Positions 9,794-18,369 are shown, numbered from the stretch's first letter. The stretch: 64,000 bases of DNA from ZC4RG29 sp964521255 (GCA_964521255.1 CAZFRM010000019.1:20100-84099), one strand, 5' to 3'. Notes: a model not told the origin generated them from the letters alone. A program made the numbers and translations.

Positions 9794-9819
9794 TGATTAA
9801 TGACCCTAATCATTAATCA
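9794..9819. repeat. Hairpin, 10-bp stem, downstream of dinD
   Basis: TGATTAATGA, a 6-base loop, then TCATTAATCA, about 80 bases after the dinD stop and just before the first extra copy of the gnd 3' end. It lacks an immediate T-run but is followed by a T-rich stretch, so it may act as a weak terminator. Confidence 0.5.
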
Positions 9820-9825
9820 CTGACT

Positions 9826-10045
9826 TTATTTTTTCTCCACTGCATGTCCGCCAAATTCATTTCGTAGCGCAGCGACAATTTTTCCGGAGAATGTATCTTG
9901 CTCTTGTGAGCGGTATTGCATTAATAAAGAGAGTGCGATAACTGGTGTTGCAATTTGTTTTTCGAGCGCGCTGTATCCAATGTCCATTTGCCTTCACCGG
10001 AAGAATGCATTACATCTTTGATAGATTCGAGGCCCGGATCTTTGT
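9826..10045 (-). pseudogene. Extra copy A of the 3' end of gnd (6PGDH C-terminal fragment)
   Basis: About 220 bases closely match the last part of the intact gene at 11897-12793, in the same orientation, from the TAA stop inward to the codons around the CTTTG shared with the gene. It carries base changes relative to the intact gene and a 2-base insertion (GCGCTGTATCC against GCGGTATCC), so it cannot be translated through. It ends next to a 46-bp palindrome. Confidence 0.88.
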
Positions 10046-10048
10046 AGA

Positions 10049-10094
10049 TGTTATTATGTAGAGACGCGATGCATCGCGTCTCTACATAATAACA
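10049..10094. repeat. 46-bp perfect palindrome (GTAGAGACGCG family)
   Basis: Two perfect 23-base arms meet at TGCA. The core GTAGAGACGCGATG plus its complement is shared with a second copy at 11829-11880, while the outer arms differ slightly. It lies between extra gnd copies A and B. Confidence 0.92.
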
Positions 10095-10111
10095 TATTGA
10101 CAGCCATTCAT

Positions 10112-10240
10112 TTATTTTTTCTCCACAGCATGTCCGCCAAATTCATTTCGTAGCGCGGCTACAATTTTTCCAGAAAATGTATCTTGCTCTTGTGAGCGGT
10201 ATCGCATTAATAAAGAGAGTGCGATTACCGGTGTTGCAAA
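10112..10240 (-). pseudogene. Extra copy B of the 3' end of gnd
   Basis: About 129 bases match the last codons of gnd, same orientation, starting again at the TAA stop codon and breaking off after GGTGTTGCAA. Beyond the break lies the hsdR fragment. Together with a short remnant at 11808-11827 it looks like one copy split by the hsdR-rhuM insert. Confidence 0.85.
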
Positions 10241-10318
10241 AGCGTATCTCATCGCACAAGAGGGCTAAAACCAGGCTAATTTTTCTTATTTTAACCAAAT
10301 TTTATACTGACCCGATAC

Positions 10319-10585
10319 GTGGCAAATCAGAATCCAGAGCAAATAGCGCGAGACAATATTGACAAGCAGTTGACCGCTTGTGGCTGGATTATTCAAAGCA
10401 TTAAGCAAGTAAATCTGAATGCCCGCCTGCCGGACGGGCAGGCCGGACCTGGGATTGCCGTTAAAGAATATATTACTGATGTTGGCCCCGTTGACTACCT
10501 GTTATTTGTAGAAGGGAAACCTTGTGGAGTAATTTTACAGCAAACCGAAGCACTCAGGCAAAGCATTTTAAAAAAAAGCGTTTGA
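10319..10585 (+). pseudogene. hsdR: HsdR N-terminal fragment (type I restriction subunit)
   Basis: An 88-codon ORF from a GTG start. MANQNPEQIARDNIDKQL followed by AVKEY and VDYLLFVEGKPCGVI is the order of the HsdR N-terminal nuclease region, ending just where the catalytic E-x-K would follow. The rest (helicase and C-terminal domains, normally about 700-1000 residues more) is absent. A 27-base palindromic repeat is inserted in frame and read as ARLPDGQAG at about residues 35-43. It is followed directly by rhuM. Non-functional. Confidence 0.75.
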
Positions 10586-10626
10586 GGGAAAATTGGTTAA
10601 TCACAAATCCTCAGGTACGAATTAAA

Positions 10627-11673
10627 ATGACGAAGAAAAAAAACATACCTTCTGAAAGCGGCTTCAACGAAATACTACTTTACACCACGCCCAACGGAAA
10701 AGTAAAAGTTGAAATCTATTTGCAAGACGAAACCATTTGGCTTACACAACAAAAAATTGCCGACCTTTTTGATGTGGACAGGACGGTGGTTACCAAACAT
10801 ATACAAAATATTTATGAAGAAGGCGAACTGCACAGAGAGCCAACAAGTGCAAAATTTGCACAAGTTCAACAGGAAGGAAGCAGAACAGTAACCCGGCAGG
10901 TGGAGTTTTACAATCTCGACATGATTATCTCTGTCGGCTACCGCGTAAACAGCACAAGGGCAACCCAGTTTCGCATTTGGGCTACTGAGCGCTTAAAGGA
11001 ATACATCATCAAAGGTTTTACCATGGATGATGAGCGGCTGAAAAACCCCGATACTATTTTCGGTAAAGATTATTTTGAAGAGCAACTTGCCCGCATCCGC
11101 GACATACGCAGCAGCGAACGCAGGTTTTATCAGAAAATCACCGACATCTATTCGCAGTGCAGTGCCGACTACAGTCCCGACAGCGGTATTACGCAAAAGT
11201 TTTTTGCCACCGTACAAAATAAACTGCACTGGGCCATCACCGGGCAAACCGCAGCCGAACTGATTGCCGCAAGGGCAGACAGCACAAAGCCAAACATGGG
11301 GCTTACCACGTGGAAGAATGCACCCAAAGAAAAAATCCGAAAGCCCGATGTAGGCGTTGCAAAAAATTATTTGGACGAAAAAGAAATGACCGGCTTGAAT
11401 CGTATCGTAACCATGTATTTAGACTATGCAGAGAATCAGGCAAACAAAGGCGTGGTGATGTACATGAAAGACTGGGTGCAAAAGCTGGATGCCTTTCTGC
11501 AATTTAATGAAGAAGCTATTCTGAAAAATGCAGGGACAGTAACGCATGAAGTAGCGCTGGCATTGGCGGAAAAAGAATTTGAGAAATACCGGATCATTCA
11601 GGACAAACTCTACGAGAGCGACTTTGATAAGGAAATAAAAAAATTAAACCCAACGTCGAAAAATAAAAAATGA
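10627..11673 (+). CDS. rhuM: RhuM family protein (virulence RhuM/death-on-curing related)
   Basis: This intact protein has about 348 residues. I chose the ATG at 10627 because the family begins just before the segment YTTPNGKVKVEIYLQDETIW; the open frame extends further upstream without similarity. It includes WLTQQKIADLFDVDRTVVTKHI, a helix-turn-helix-like segment, then YRVNSTRATQFRIWATERLK, both hallmarks of RhuM. The molecular function is not established. The family is named after a Salmonella pathogenicity-island gene and is frequently encoded inside type I restriction operons, which matches the hsdR and hsdM remnants here. Confidence 0.88.
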   Translation: MTKKKNIPSESGFNEILLYTTPNGKVKVEIYLQDETIWLTQQKIADLFDVDRTVVTKHIQNIYEEGELHREPTSAKFAQVQQEGSRTVTRQVEFYNLDMIISVGYRVNSTRATQFRIWATERLKEYIIKGFTMDDERLKNPDTIFGKDYFEEQLARIRDIRSSERRFYQKITDIYSQCSADYSPDSGITQKFFATVQNKLHWAITGQTAAELIAARADSTKPNMGLTTWKNAPKEKIRKPDVGVAKNYLDEKEMTGLNRIVTMYLDYAENQANKGVVMYMKDWVQKLDAFLQFNEEAILKNAGTVTHEVALALAEKEFEKYRIIQDKLYESDFDKEIKKLNPTSKNKK

Positions 11674-11774
11674 CTACCGCATCAGTCGTGGACGATTACA
11701 AAGCTTTGTCACCGGAAGAAAAAAAGAAGAATACCATCAGTTTGGATGAACTCAAAGCAAGAATGAAAGATAGA
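11670..11774 (+). CDS. 34-residue ORF overlapping the rhuM stop; unrecognised
   Basis: ATGA overlap with rhuM, reading MTTASVVDDYKALSPEEKKK and stopping after 34 codons. The charged, lysine-rich make-up and the overlap suggest the start of a small partner gene, or the remnant of one. A neighbouring frame reads SLDELKARMKDR at its end, so a frameshift may have shortened it. No function can be given. Confidence 0.3.
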
Positions 11775-11807
11775 TGAATTGAGTAGTGTATGAACGAGAT
11801 AAAACTT

Positions 11808-11827
11808 TCGAGGCTTGGATCTTTGTA
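11808..11827 (-). pseudogene. Short remnant C of a gnd 3'-end copy
   Basis: About 20 bases resemble the inner edge of copy A (TTCGAGG, then GGATCTTTGTA) more than the intact gnd, and border the second palindrome in the same way as copy A. It marks the far side of the inserted hsdR-rhuM block. Confidence 0.55.
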
Positions 11828-11828
11828 A

Positions 11829-11880
11829 ATGTTATTGTGTGTAGAGACGCGATGCATCGCGTCTCTACACACAATAACAT
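11829..11880. repeat. 52-bp perfect palindrome (GTAGAGACGCG family)
   Basis: Two perfect 26-base arms share their core with the palindrome at 10049-10094. It lies 16 bases past the stop codon of the intact gnd and, as a hairpin in RNA, could terminate or protect the gnd transcript. Confidence 0.92.
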
Positions 11881-11896
11881 ATTGACAGCCCTTCAT

Positions 11897-12793
11897 TTAT
11901 TTTTTCTCCACTGCATGTCCGCCAAATTCATTTCGTAGCGCGGCTACAATTTTTCCGGAGAACGTATCTTGTTCCTGCGAGCGGTAGCGCATCAATAGAG
12001 ATAATGCGATTACCGGTGTTGCAATTTGTTTTTCAAGTGCGGTATCCAGTGTCCATTTGCCTTCACCGGAAGAATGCATTACACCTTTGATAGACTCAAG
12101 TCCCGGGTCTTTGCGTAAAGCATTTTCTGTTAGTTCCATGAGCCAGCTTCGAACAACTGAACCGTGGTTCCAAACTTTTGCAACGGCTTCGAGATTTAAT
12201 TTGAATTCACTTTTCTGCATCACTTCAAAACCTTCGGCGATAGCTTGCATCATTCCATATTCAATTCCGTTGTGAACCATCTTTACAAAATGCCCTGAAC
12301 CACTCGGGCCGCAGTATAGAAAACCATCTTTAATTGAAATGTCATTAAATAAAGGTTCACAGATCTTAAAGGCTTTTTCATTTCCTCCAATCATAGCGCA
12401 CACACCATTGAGTGCACCTTCCATACCACCGCTCGTGCCGCAGTCGAGGTAGTCAATGCCGGATGCTTCTAATTCTTTTCCTCTGCGGACAGAGTCTTTA
12501 TAAAATGAATTTCCACCATCAATAATAATATCACCTTTCTTTAAAAAACTTTTAATAGTTTGTATTGTATCATCCACAGGGTTTCCTGCGGGAATCATCA
12601 GCCAGATAATTTTTTGCTCCGGTAATTTTTTGATAAGGTCTTCAAGCGACGATGTAGTCTGAATTCCTTTTTCGCCAATTGATTTTTTTGCCTGCTCATT
12701 CAAGTCGAAGGCAATTACCTTGTGTTTGTTTCTGTTAATGTTGAGCGCAAGATTAAATCCCATCTTGCCAAGTCCGATCAAACCGATTTCCAT
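11897..12793 (-). CDS. gnd: 6-phosphogluconate dehydrogenase, decarboxylating (short GntZ/YqeC type)
   Basis: This enzyme oxidises 6-phosphogluconate to ribulose 5-phosphate and CO2, with NAD or NADP. The 298-residue length is that of the short bacterial type, not the 470-residue E. coli Gnd. It has an N-terminal Rossmann motif (IGLGKMGFNLALNI), the substrate segment DCGTSGGMEGALNGVCAMIGG split around residues 118-138, and the catalytic lysine region KMVHNGIEYGMMQ. It follows gluconokinase by 16 bases, so the two form a gluconate utilisation operon. Three partial copies of its 3' end lie beyond its stop codon. Confidence 0.93.
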   Translation of the reverse strand: MEIGLIGLGKMGFNLALNINRNKHKVIAFDLNEQAKKSIGEKGIQTTSSLEDLIKKLPEQKIIWLMIPAGNPVDDTIQTIKSFLKKGDIIIDGGNSFYKDSVRRGKELEASGIDYLDCGTSGGMEGALNGVCAMIGGNEKAFKICEPLFNDISIKDGFLYCGPSGSGHFVKMVHNGIEYGMMQAIAEGFEVMQKSEFKLNLEAVAKVWNHGSVVRSWLMELTENALRKDPGLESIKGVMHSSGEGKWTLDTALEKQIATPVIALSLLMRYRSQEQDTFSGKIVAALRNEFGGHAVEKK

Positions 12794-12809
12794 AGTATTT
12801 AAAAGGTTA

Positions 12810-14297
12810 TTAATTATTCACCAAAGCCATTTCATCTTTCAATTTATCATATAAGCGGATGAATTGTTCAAATATTTTTTTGTACCGCTTATGATTTTCA
12901 ATATTCGGCGTAAAAACTTCGGCATCACCCGATTGCGAAAAAGAAAGATAGTTTGCAGACTTTGTTATCGCTTTAATTGCGATCAACGCTGCACCAATAG
13001 CGGAAGCATCTTCGCTGTTTTGCCTGTATATTTTTTTGTTGAAGATATCTGTCAACACTTGCAACCACTCCTCAGATTTTACAAATCCACCACTTGCAAA
13101 TATGTGGTTAATATCCCCGGATGCTTCCTCTACTGCTCTTCCAACACTATAAAGTGCAAAACAAATTCCTTCAATTACAGCCTTGATGAAATGTGATTGC
13201 TTGTGACGAATAGTAATCCCGAAAAAAACTCCAGTGGCTTTGCTGTTCCATGAGGGAGCGCGCTCGCCCATCAGATAAGGAAGGAATGTTAAACCTTCTG
13301 AACCCGGTGGTATTACTGCCGTTGGTTTTATTTCTTCCAGGTAGTCGTGAGCGTCATTGATTTTTATTTTGAGTACATCTTTCAATAACCAGCTTAGTGC
13401 AGCGCCACCGTTGTTAACGGGCCCGCCACAAATAATTGTTTTTTCATCAAGGCGATAATTGAATGTCATGCTCTTGAAATTATAGCATGGCTTTTCGCGT
13501 GCTACACGAATGGCGCCACTGGTACCAATGGTTAGTGAAGCGACGCCGGGCGTGATGGCACTACTGCCCAGGTTTGCCAGCACACCATCGCCAGCACCTG
13601 CAACAATGGGAATAGATGAAAGTTTGAGCAGGCTTTGAGCTTCTTTTGTCAACTCACTTCTGCAAAAGGATGTACTGATTAAAGTTGAGAGTTGATCAGA
13701 TGAAATTCCTGCCAGTTTGAGTGCAGGTTCATACCATTGAAGTTCAATAATATCCATTAACCCTTCTCCTGATGCCATGGAATGATCAACTTCGTAGGTA
13801 CCGAAAAGTTTATACCAGATAAATTCTTTGATGGAAATGAACTTAAAAGTTTTTTGAAAAATATCCGGATCATTTTCTCTCAGCCAAATAATTTTGCACA
13901 GCGGACTCATGGCATGTATAGGTGTGCCTGTCGCTTCATAAATTTGCTTTGCTTCATTGGAATTCCTGATTCGATCTGCAATCTCGGCGCTTCGTCCGTC
14001 AGCCCATGTGATCATATTCATTAATGGAAATCCATTGCTGTCGACAGGTATCACGCTATGCATGGCGCTGCTTAACCCAATTGCTTTTGGCGGACCATTT
14101 AATTTTGCAATTGTCTGTTGCAAACACTGAACAAAAGCCTGCCATATCAATTCAGGAGATTGTTCAACATAATGAGGATGCGGTTGTGAAGTAGGATAGG
14201 AGACTTGCTCGGTAAGAAGAACCTGGTTAGCCTGTTCCGTTATAGCAACAGCTTTGGTACTTCCTGTTCCAATATCAATTCCCAGTATGTACGACAT
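12810..14297 (-). CDS. gntK: Gluconokinase (FGGY carbohydrate kinase family)
   Basis: This 495-residue sugar kinase has the FGGY two-domain actin-like fold. The N-terminal phosphate loop is GIDIGTGSTKAVAI (about 5-18), and the C-terminal part carries GTSGAIRV, PYLMGERAPSWN and ASGGFVKSEEW. Lying just upstream of 6PGDH on the same strand, it most plausibly phosphorylates gluconate to 6-phosphogluconate, which the next enzyme uses. FGGY kinases also act on xylulose, glycerol and others, so the substrate call rests mainly on the neighbour. Confidence 0.88.
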   Translation of the reverse strand: MSYILGIDIGTGSTKAVAITEQANQVLLTEQVSYPTSQPHPHYVEQSPELIWQAFVQCLQQTIAKLNGPPKAIGLSSAMHSVIPVDSNGFPLMNMITWADGRSAEIADRIRNSNEAKQIYEATGTPIHAMSPLCKIIWLRENDPDIFQKTFKFISIKEFIWYKLFGTYEVDHSMASGEGLMDIIELQWYEPALKLAGISSDQLSTLISTSFCRSELTKEAQSLLKLSSIPIVAGAGDGVLANLGSSAITPGVASLTIGTSGAIRVAREKPCYNFKSMTFNYRLDEKTIICGGPVNNGGAALSWLLKDVLKIKINDAHDYLEEIKPTAVIPPGSEGLTFLPYLMGERAPSWNSKATGVFFGITIRHKQSHFIKAVIEGICFALYSVGRAVEEASGDINHIFASGGFVKSEEWLQVLTDIFNKKIYRQNSEDASAIGAALIAIKAITKSANYLSFSQSGDAEVFTPNIENHKRYKKIFEQFIRLYDKLKDEMALVNN

Positions 14298-14330
14298 TTG
14301 TATTCGTTTTTTGGGAGGAAGATACGAATT

Positions 14331-14394
14331 ACCCCTAAATCCCCTAAAGGGGACTAAAATGTATCTCTTAGTCCCCTTTAGGGGATTTAGGGGT
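14331..14394. repeat. Long hairpin, 27-bp perfect inverted repeat
   Basis: Arms at 14331-14357 and 14368-14394 pair perfectly (ACCCCTAAATCCCC and complement) around a 10-base loop. It occupies the divergent intergenic region between gluconokinase and the hydrolase gene, where both promoters should be, so it is probably an inserted repeat. Confidence 0.9.
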
Positions 14395-14428
14395 GCTTTT
14401 GGTATATTGAACTTTATTCTTCTCGTCT

Positions 14429-15427
14429 ATGTCGAAACGTTTCGTCCGCATAACATTTCCAATCCTTGTTATCATTGCTGCCTTATTTCTTGGGCCGAGT
14501 CCGGCTAAACCAAAATGGAATTCTGATTTACCAAAAGTACCGGGCGAACTTTCAGCATTAGATTTTTATGTTCGACAAAATGAAAGCAAGCATAAACTGA
14601 AACCTGACAATGAAGCCCGCATAGTGTGGACTGATAGTTTGAAGAGCAAAACAAAATATTCTGTAGTATACCTGCATGGATTTTCCGCAAGTCAGAAAGA
14701 GGGTGATCCTGTTCATAGAAGATTTGCTAAACAATTCGGATGCAATCTCTACCTGGCGCGGCTTGCTGATCATGGCATTGATACAACGGATGCTATGATG
14801 AATTTTACAACGGACCGTTGGTGGGAAAGCGCAAAGGAGGCATTAGCTATTGGCAAAGCTATTGGTGAAAATGTTATCGTGATGAGCACTTCTACGGGTG
14901 GAACAATGGCGCTGGCATTAGCAGCAGAATTTCCCGAACAGGTCTATGCCTTGATCAATATGTCGCCCAATATCCGCATAAATAATGGAGCAGCCTTTAT
15001 TTTGAATGATCCCTGGGGTTTGCAAATCGCGCGGATAGTAAAGGGAGGTGATTATAATGAGTGGGATGCTCCGTCAGAACGCAGACAGTATTGGTATAAT
15101 AAATATCGTCTTGAAGCCACTGTTCAGCTACAGGAAATGCTGGAAAGTAAAATGAACAAAAAAACTTTTAGCAAGGTAAGTCAGCCATGCCTTACACTTT
15201 ACTATTATAAGAATGAAGAGGAACAAGACCCCGAGGTGAAGGTAAGTGCAATGTTAGAAATGATGGATGAACTTGGAACACCTGCCGATCAAAAAAGAGC
15301 TGTCGCTATTCCAACTGCCGGAGTACATGTTTTAGGATCGGATATGGTATCAAAGGATGTAGAGAGTGTTTATAAGGAGATGGAAAAGTTTGCGAAGGAG
15401 GTGTTGAAGATGGAGGAAGGGCAGTAG
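14429..15427 (+). CDS. Alpha/beta hydrolase, probably membrane-anchored or exported
   Basis: This 332-residue hydrolase has an N-terminal hydrophobic segment (about 7-25), either a signal anchor or a signal peptide. The oxyanion region is VVYLHGFSASQKEGDP, the nucleophile elbow is MSTSTGGTMA (Ser in STSTGG), and a likely catalytic histidine is in TAGVHVLGSDM near the C-terminus. It resembles monoacylglycerol-lipase or carboxylesterase types, but the substrate is unknown. Its TAG stop is part of the first unit of the heptamer repeat that follows, so the original C-terminus may have been slightly altered. Confidence 0.82.
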   Translation: MSKRFVRITFPILVIIAALFLGPSPAKPKWNSDLPKVPGELSALDFYVRQNESKHKLKPDNEARIVWTDSLKSKTKYSVVYLHGFSASQKEGDPVHRRFAKQFGCNLYLARLADHGIDTTDAMMNFTTDRWWESAKEALAIGKAIGENVIVMSTSTGGTMALALAAEFPEQVYALINMSPNIRINNGAAFILNDPWGLQIARIVKGGDYNEWDAPSERRQYWYNKYRLEATVQLQEMLESKMNKKTFSKVSQPCLTLYYYKNEEEQDPEVKVSAMLEMMDELGTPADQKRAVAIPTAGVHVLGSDMVSKDVESVYKEMEKFAKEVLKMEEGQ

Positions 15428-15562
15428 GCAAGTAGGCAGTGGGCAATAGGCAAGTAGGCAGTGGGCAATAGGCAAGTAGGCAGTGGGCAATAGGCAAGTA
15501 GGCAGTAGGCAGTAGGCAGTAGGCAATGGGCAATAGGCAATAGGCAGTAAGCAATAGGCAAG
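15425..15562. repeat. Heptanucleotide satellite (GGCARTR type)
   Basis: About 20 head-to-tail, slightly varied copies of a 7-base unit (GTAGGCA, GTGGGCA, ATAGGCA) start at the hydrolase stop codon. The open frames across it are artefacts of the repeat. A related array lies at 48731-48880. Confidence 0.9.
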
Positions 15563-15636
15563 GATAACAGAGGGCAGTGGGGGATATTTAAAATGAAAAA
15601 CTACAATGCTGTGATCTGTGAACCGTTATCCGTAAA

Positions 15637-16170
15637 CTAGAATTCTACCAACATCTTCGCCTGTTTCTCCAGCATCTGTAAATACTTTTGATTGGTCAAC
15701 GTTCCGTTTGCAATGTTATGTTCAATGTGATCGAGACGGGGTTTGTAAGCCAGTACATTCAAGCCACAAAAGTTGAGAATATCGGTCAGATGACTTAGCG
15801 CGAGGCTTGCACCAAATCCTCCTGAAGCGATTCCAACCAAGGCTCCTTTCTTGTTGCGGAACGTGTTTGGATATTCTAATCCATCAATAAAAGTTTTTAA
15901 TGCACCTGGGAATGAGCCATTGTATTCCGGAACTACGAAAACATACTTTTTGGTTTCCAGCATCACGTTAACGTAGTGGTTAAAGGCTTCGTTCTTCCTG
16001 TAGTTATGATAAAGAGCAGAGAATGCAAAGTCGGGAGGGAGCTGAGAAAGATTCACGAGAATAGTTTCACATCCCTGTTGCCTGAGGATATTCTCGTATA
16101 ATTCAGTTATGAAAAGCGATACGGCATCATTTCGATTCGTGCCACAAATAAGTGTAATGGATTGACTCAT
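15637..16170 (-). CDS. NADPH-dependent FMN reductase family protein
   Basis: This 177-residue flavodoxin-like oxidoreductase has the N-terminal FMN phosphate loop (ICGTNRNDAVS) and the family signature PEYNGSFPGALKTFIDGLEY at about 105-124, which binds the flavin ring. It probably reduces quinones, azo compounds or chromate with NAD(P)H. The start overlaps the stop of kdsB (ATGA), so the two are co-transcribed. Confidence 0.87.
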   Translation of the reverse strand: MSQSITLICGTNRNDAVSLFITELYENILRQQGCETILVNLSQLPPDFAFSALYHNYRKNEAFNHYVNVMLETKKYVFVVPEYNGSFPGALKTFIDGLEYPNTFRNKKGALVGIASGGFGASLALSHLTDILNFCGLNVLAYKPRLDHIEHNIANGTLTNQKYLQMLEKQAKMLVEF

Positions 16171-16916
16171 GCTAAATGCTTCAGGTACTCAAGGGCACGT
16201 GGAATATCTTCAGGAGTGTCTATGCAAATACTTTCCGTTTGTGTTTCTGCTACTGTAATGGGATAACCATTTTCCAGCCAACGCAATTGTTCCAATGACT
16301 CTGCTTTTTCCAATGATGAAACGGGTAAGGTTGTTATTGCTTTAAGTACATCGCTTCGAAAGGCGTATAATCCCATGTGTTTATAATAGCTAAAATGCTT
16401 TATCCATTTTTCCCGTGGAATATTCCGTAAATGCGGGATTACCGATCGACTGAAGTAAAGTGCATTGTGATTTTTATCCATCACCACTTTAACTTCACCA
16501 GGGTTGTTAAGCTCTTCATCGGAATCAATCTTCTTTACCAGGGTTGCAATTTCAGTTTTGCCATCCAACAAAGTAGCAAGTTGTTCAATCTGGTCCGGTT
16601 GAACGAATGGCTCATCTCCCTGGATGTTTATTATGTAATCAAACTTTTCTTTTTGCAGGGCAAAAGCTTCATAACAACGATCCGTTCCGCTGGGATGATC
16701 CTCTCTTGTAATACTTGCATTGCCTCCAAATTTCACTACATGATCAAATATCTCTTTGTTATCGGTTGCTACAACGATATGATTAATATGTGAAGCCTTC
16801 TTCGTTTGTTCATAGACACGTTGTATCATTGATTTCCCTCCAATGTCAGCCAATGGCTTTCCAGGAAACCTTGTTGATGCATAGCGGGCTGGTATAACGG
16901 CTAAAATTTTTCTCAT
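16167..16916 (-). CDS. kdsB: 3-deoxy-manno-octulosonate cytidylyltransferase
   Basis: CMP-KDO synthetase activates KDO with CTP for lipopolysaccharide core assembly, in the cytosol. The 249-residue length is typical. It has the N-terminal nucleotide site IPARYASTRFPGKPLADIGG, then NIQGDEPFVQP at about 99-109 and a C-terminal SICIDTPEDIPRALE. With lpxH elsewhere in the window it supports an LPS-making Gram-negative host. Confidence 0.95.
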   Translation of the reverse strand: MRKILAVIPARYASTRFPGKPLADIGGKSMIQRVYEQTKKASHINHIVVATDNKEIFDHVVKFGGNASITREDHPSGTDRCYEAFALQKEKFDYIINIQGDEPFVQPDQIEQLATLLDGKTEIATLVKKIDSDEELNNPGEVKVVMDKNHNALYFSRSVIPHLRNIPREKWIKHFSYYKHMGLYAFRSDVLKAITTLPVSSLEKAESLEQLRWLENGYPITVAETQTESICIDTPEDIPRALEYLKHLA

Positions 16917-16973
16917 AAAATTGGGAGGGACCGAATACTTAATTGGTACATCATAAAATTGATAATCGCTACA

Positions 16974-18311
16974 TCACACAACTCTCCTTACCTGTAAGCT
17001 CGTACCTTCATCACCGACTACTTCCACTTCAACATCCTTGTCTATATAGTCGCCCCTTGTGTAAGCGTCAAATATTTCACCATTGATCATCACCTTACCG
17101 CCGGGGCGCAGAACAGTGTAGGCAGTTCCCTTTTTACCGATCATGTTTTCTTTAATAAAACTTGAGTGATAGCCCTGCGAACGCTCTTGTGTGTCGGTAA
17201 GGGCAACACGTTTAAAGAAACTTGATTGTGGCAATTTTGCACTCGCATAAAACAGCAAGACCACTGCTCCAAGTATACCGCCCATAGTAGTAGCTGTGGC
17301 AAACAAAATGTCATGCATGGGTACAAACTCAAAATTGAAGAAATCATTATTAAGCATTATAAGGATAAGTGACATTACGATTAAGGTAATGCCACTAACT
17401 CCTGCAACGCCAAATCCCGGCAATACAAATATTTCGATTGCCAAAAGAACAATGCCAATGAAGAGTGCAATAATTTCCCAGTTGTCTGCAAGACCATTAA
17501 GATAATAGGGAACTAAATAGAAAATCAGGGCTACCAAAGCTGCTAATCCTGCAAACCCTAATCCTGGTGTTTGCATTTCGAAATAAATTCCGGCGAGGAT
17601 AACAAGGATAAGTATTCCGCTGATGAAGGGATTCAGAAAAAAGGCTATAATCCTTTCTGTTCTTCCCAACTGAAAACGATCTAACTCATAAGTGGTAATA
17701 TTATTTCTTTTTAGAATTTCTTCGATAGACTCCACCTTACCCTCACAATAGCCATATTTAATTGCTTCTGTAGTTGAAAAAGTAATGATCTTACCCTTTT
17801 CCTTTATAGAATCAATTTCAATATCTTCATCCACCATTCCTTCAGCAATTCGCGGATTGCGATTATTTTCTTCTGCTGTTGATCGCATGATTGATCGCAT
17901 GTAGGATTGATATTTGTCCGGCGCCTTTTCACCCGAACCATCCACTACAGTAGCTGCGCCAATGCTTGCGCCGGGAGACATATAAATGCTGTCACAGGCG
18001 ATGGAGATCAACGCACCGGCGGAGGCGGCATCAGAGTTGATAAATACCCAGATCGGATTTTTATATCGCATGATCATATCGACGATCTCTTTTGCGTCGG
18101 TGAGTATTCCGCCGTAAGTATCCATCTCAATGATGATCATATCGGCCTCTGTCCTGGCTGCATGATCCATTGCCAGATTCACGTAGCGTTTCATACGTGG
18201 ATCGATCTCGCTTTTAATCTCCATTACCATTACCTTTTTTCTTTGCGAATAGGCATCGGTACTTACAAGGACAAACATAGAGAGGTAAATGAAACAGATA
18301 AATCGCTGCAT
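16974..18311 (-). CDS. NfeD-family membrane serine protease (ClpP-like plus NfeD)
   Basis: I chose the ATG at 18311 because it gives a clean signal peptide (MQRFICFIYLSMFVLV); an upstream ATG at 18347 would overlap the divergent gene region. A ClpP-class protease domain covers about 25-215, with the nucleophile region DAASAGALISIACDSIYMSP. Four or more membrane helices follow (about 225-370), then a C-terminal OB-fold NfeD domain ending in a beta-rich segment. Long NfeD proteins are linked to stomatin/SPFH partners in membrane quality control; no such partner gene is adjacent. Confidence 0.9.
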   Translation of the reverse strand: MQRFICFIYLSMFVLVSTDAYSQRKKVMVMEIKSEIDPRMKRYVNLAMDHAARTEADMIIIEMDTYGGILTDAKEIVDMIMRYKNPIWVFINSDAASAGALISIACDSIYMSPGASIGAATVVDGSGEKAPDKYQSYMRSIMRSTAEENNRNPRIAEGMVDEDIEIDSIKEKGKIITFSTTEAIKYGYCEGKVESIEEILKRNNITTYELDRFQLGRTERIIAFFLNPFISGILILVILAGIYFEMQTPGLGFAGLAALVALIFYLVPYYLNGLADNWEIIALFIGIVLLAIEIFVLPGFGVAGVSGITLIVMSLILIMLNNDFFNFEFVPMHDILFATATTMGGILGAVVLLFYASAKLPQSSFFKRVALTDTQERSQGYHSSFIKENMIGKKGTAYTVLRPGGKVMINGEIFDAYTRGDYIDKDVEVEVVGDEGTSLQVRRVV

Positions 18312-18369
18312 AACTTTGAAACCCAATATTGGACTTGTAATTTGCATAAAATTTAAACATTCTGAAACG

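Noticed and set aside
10177..10362. Plus-strand open frame of 61 codons
   Set aside because: Runs antisense through a gnd 3'-end copy and into the hsdR fragment in another frame.
8388..12800. Integrative element with recombinase at gnd
   Set aside because: The duplicated gnd ends suggest integration, but no integrase, transposase or relaxase gene is present, so I report only the duplication.
15306..15561. Open frames rich in AYCLLPIAYCLLP on the minus strand
   Set aside because: They are translations of the 7-base satellite and have no start, codon or family support.
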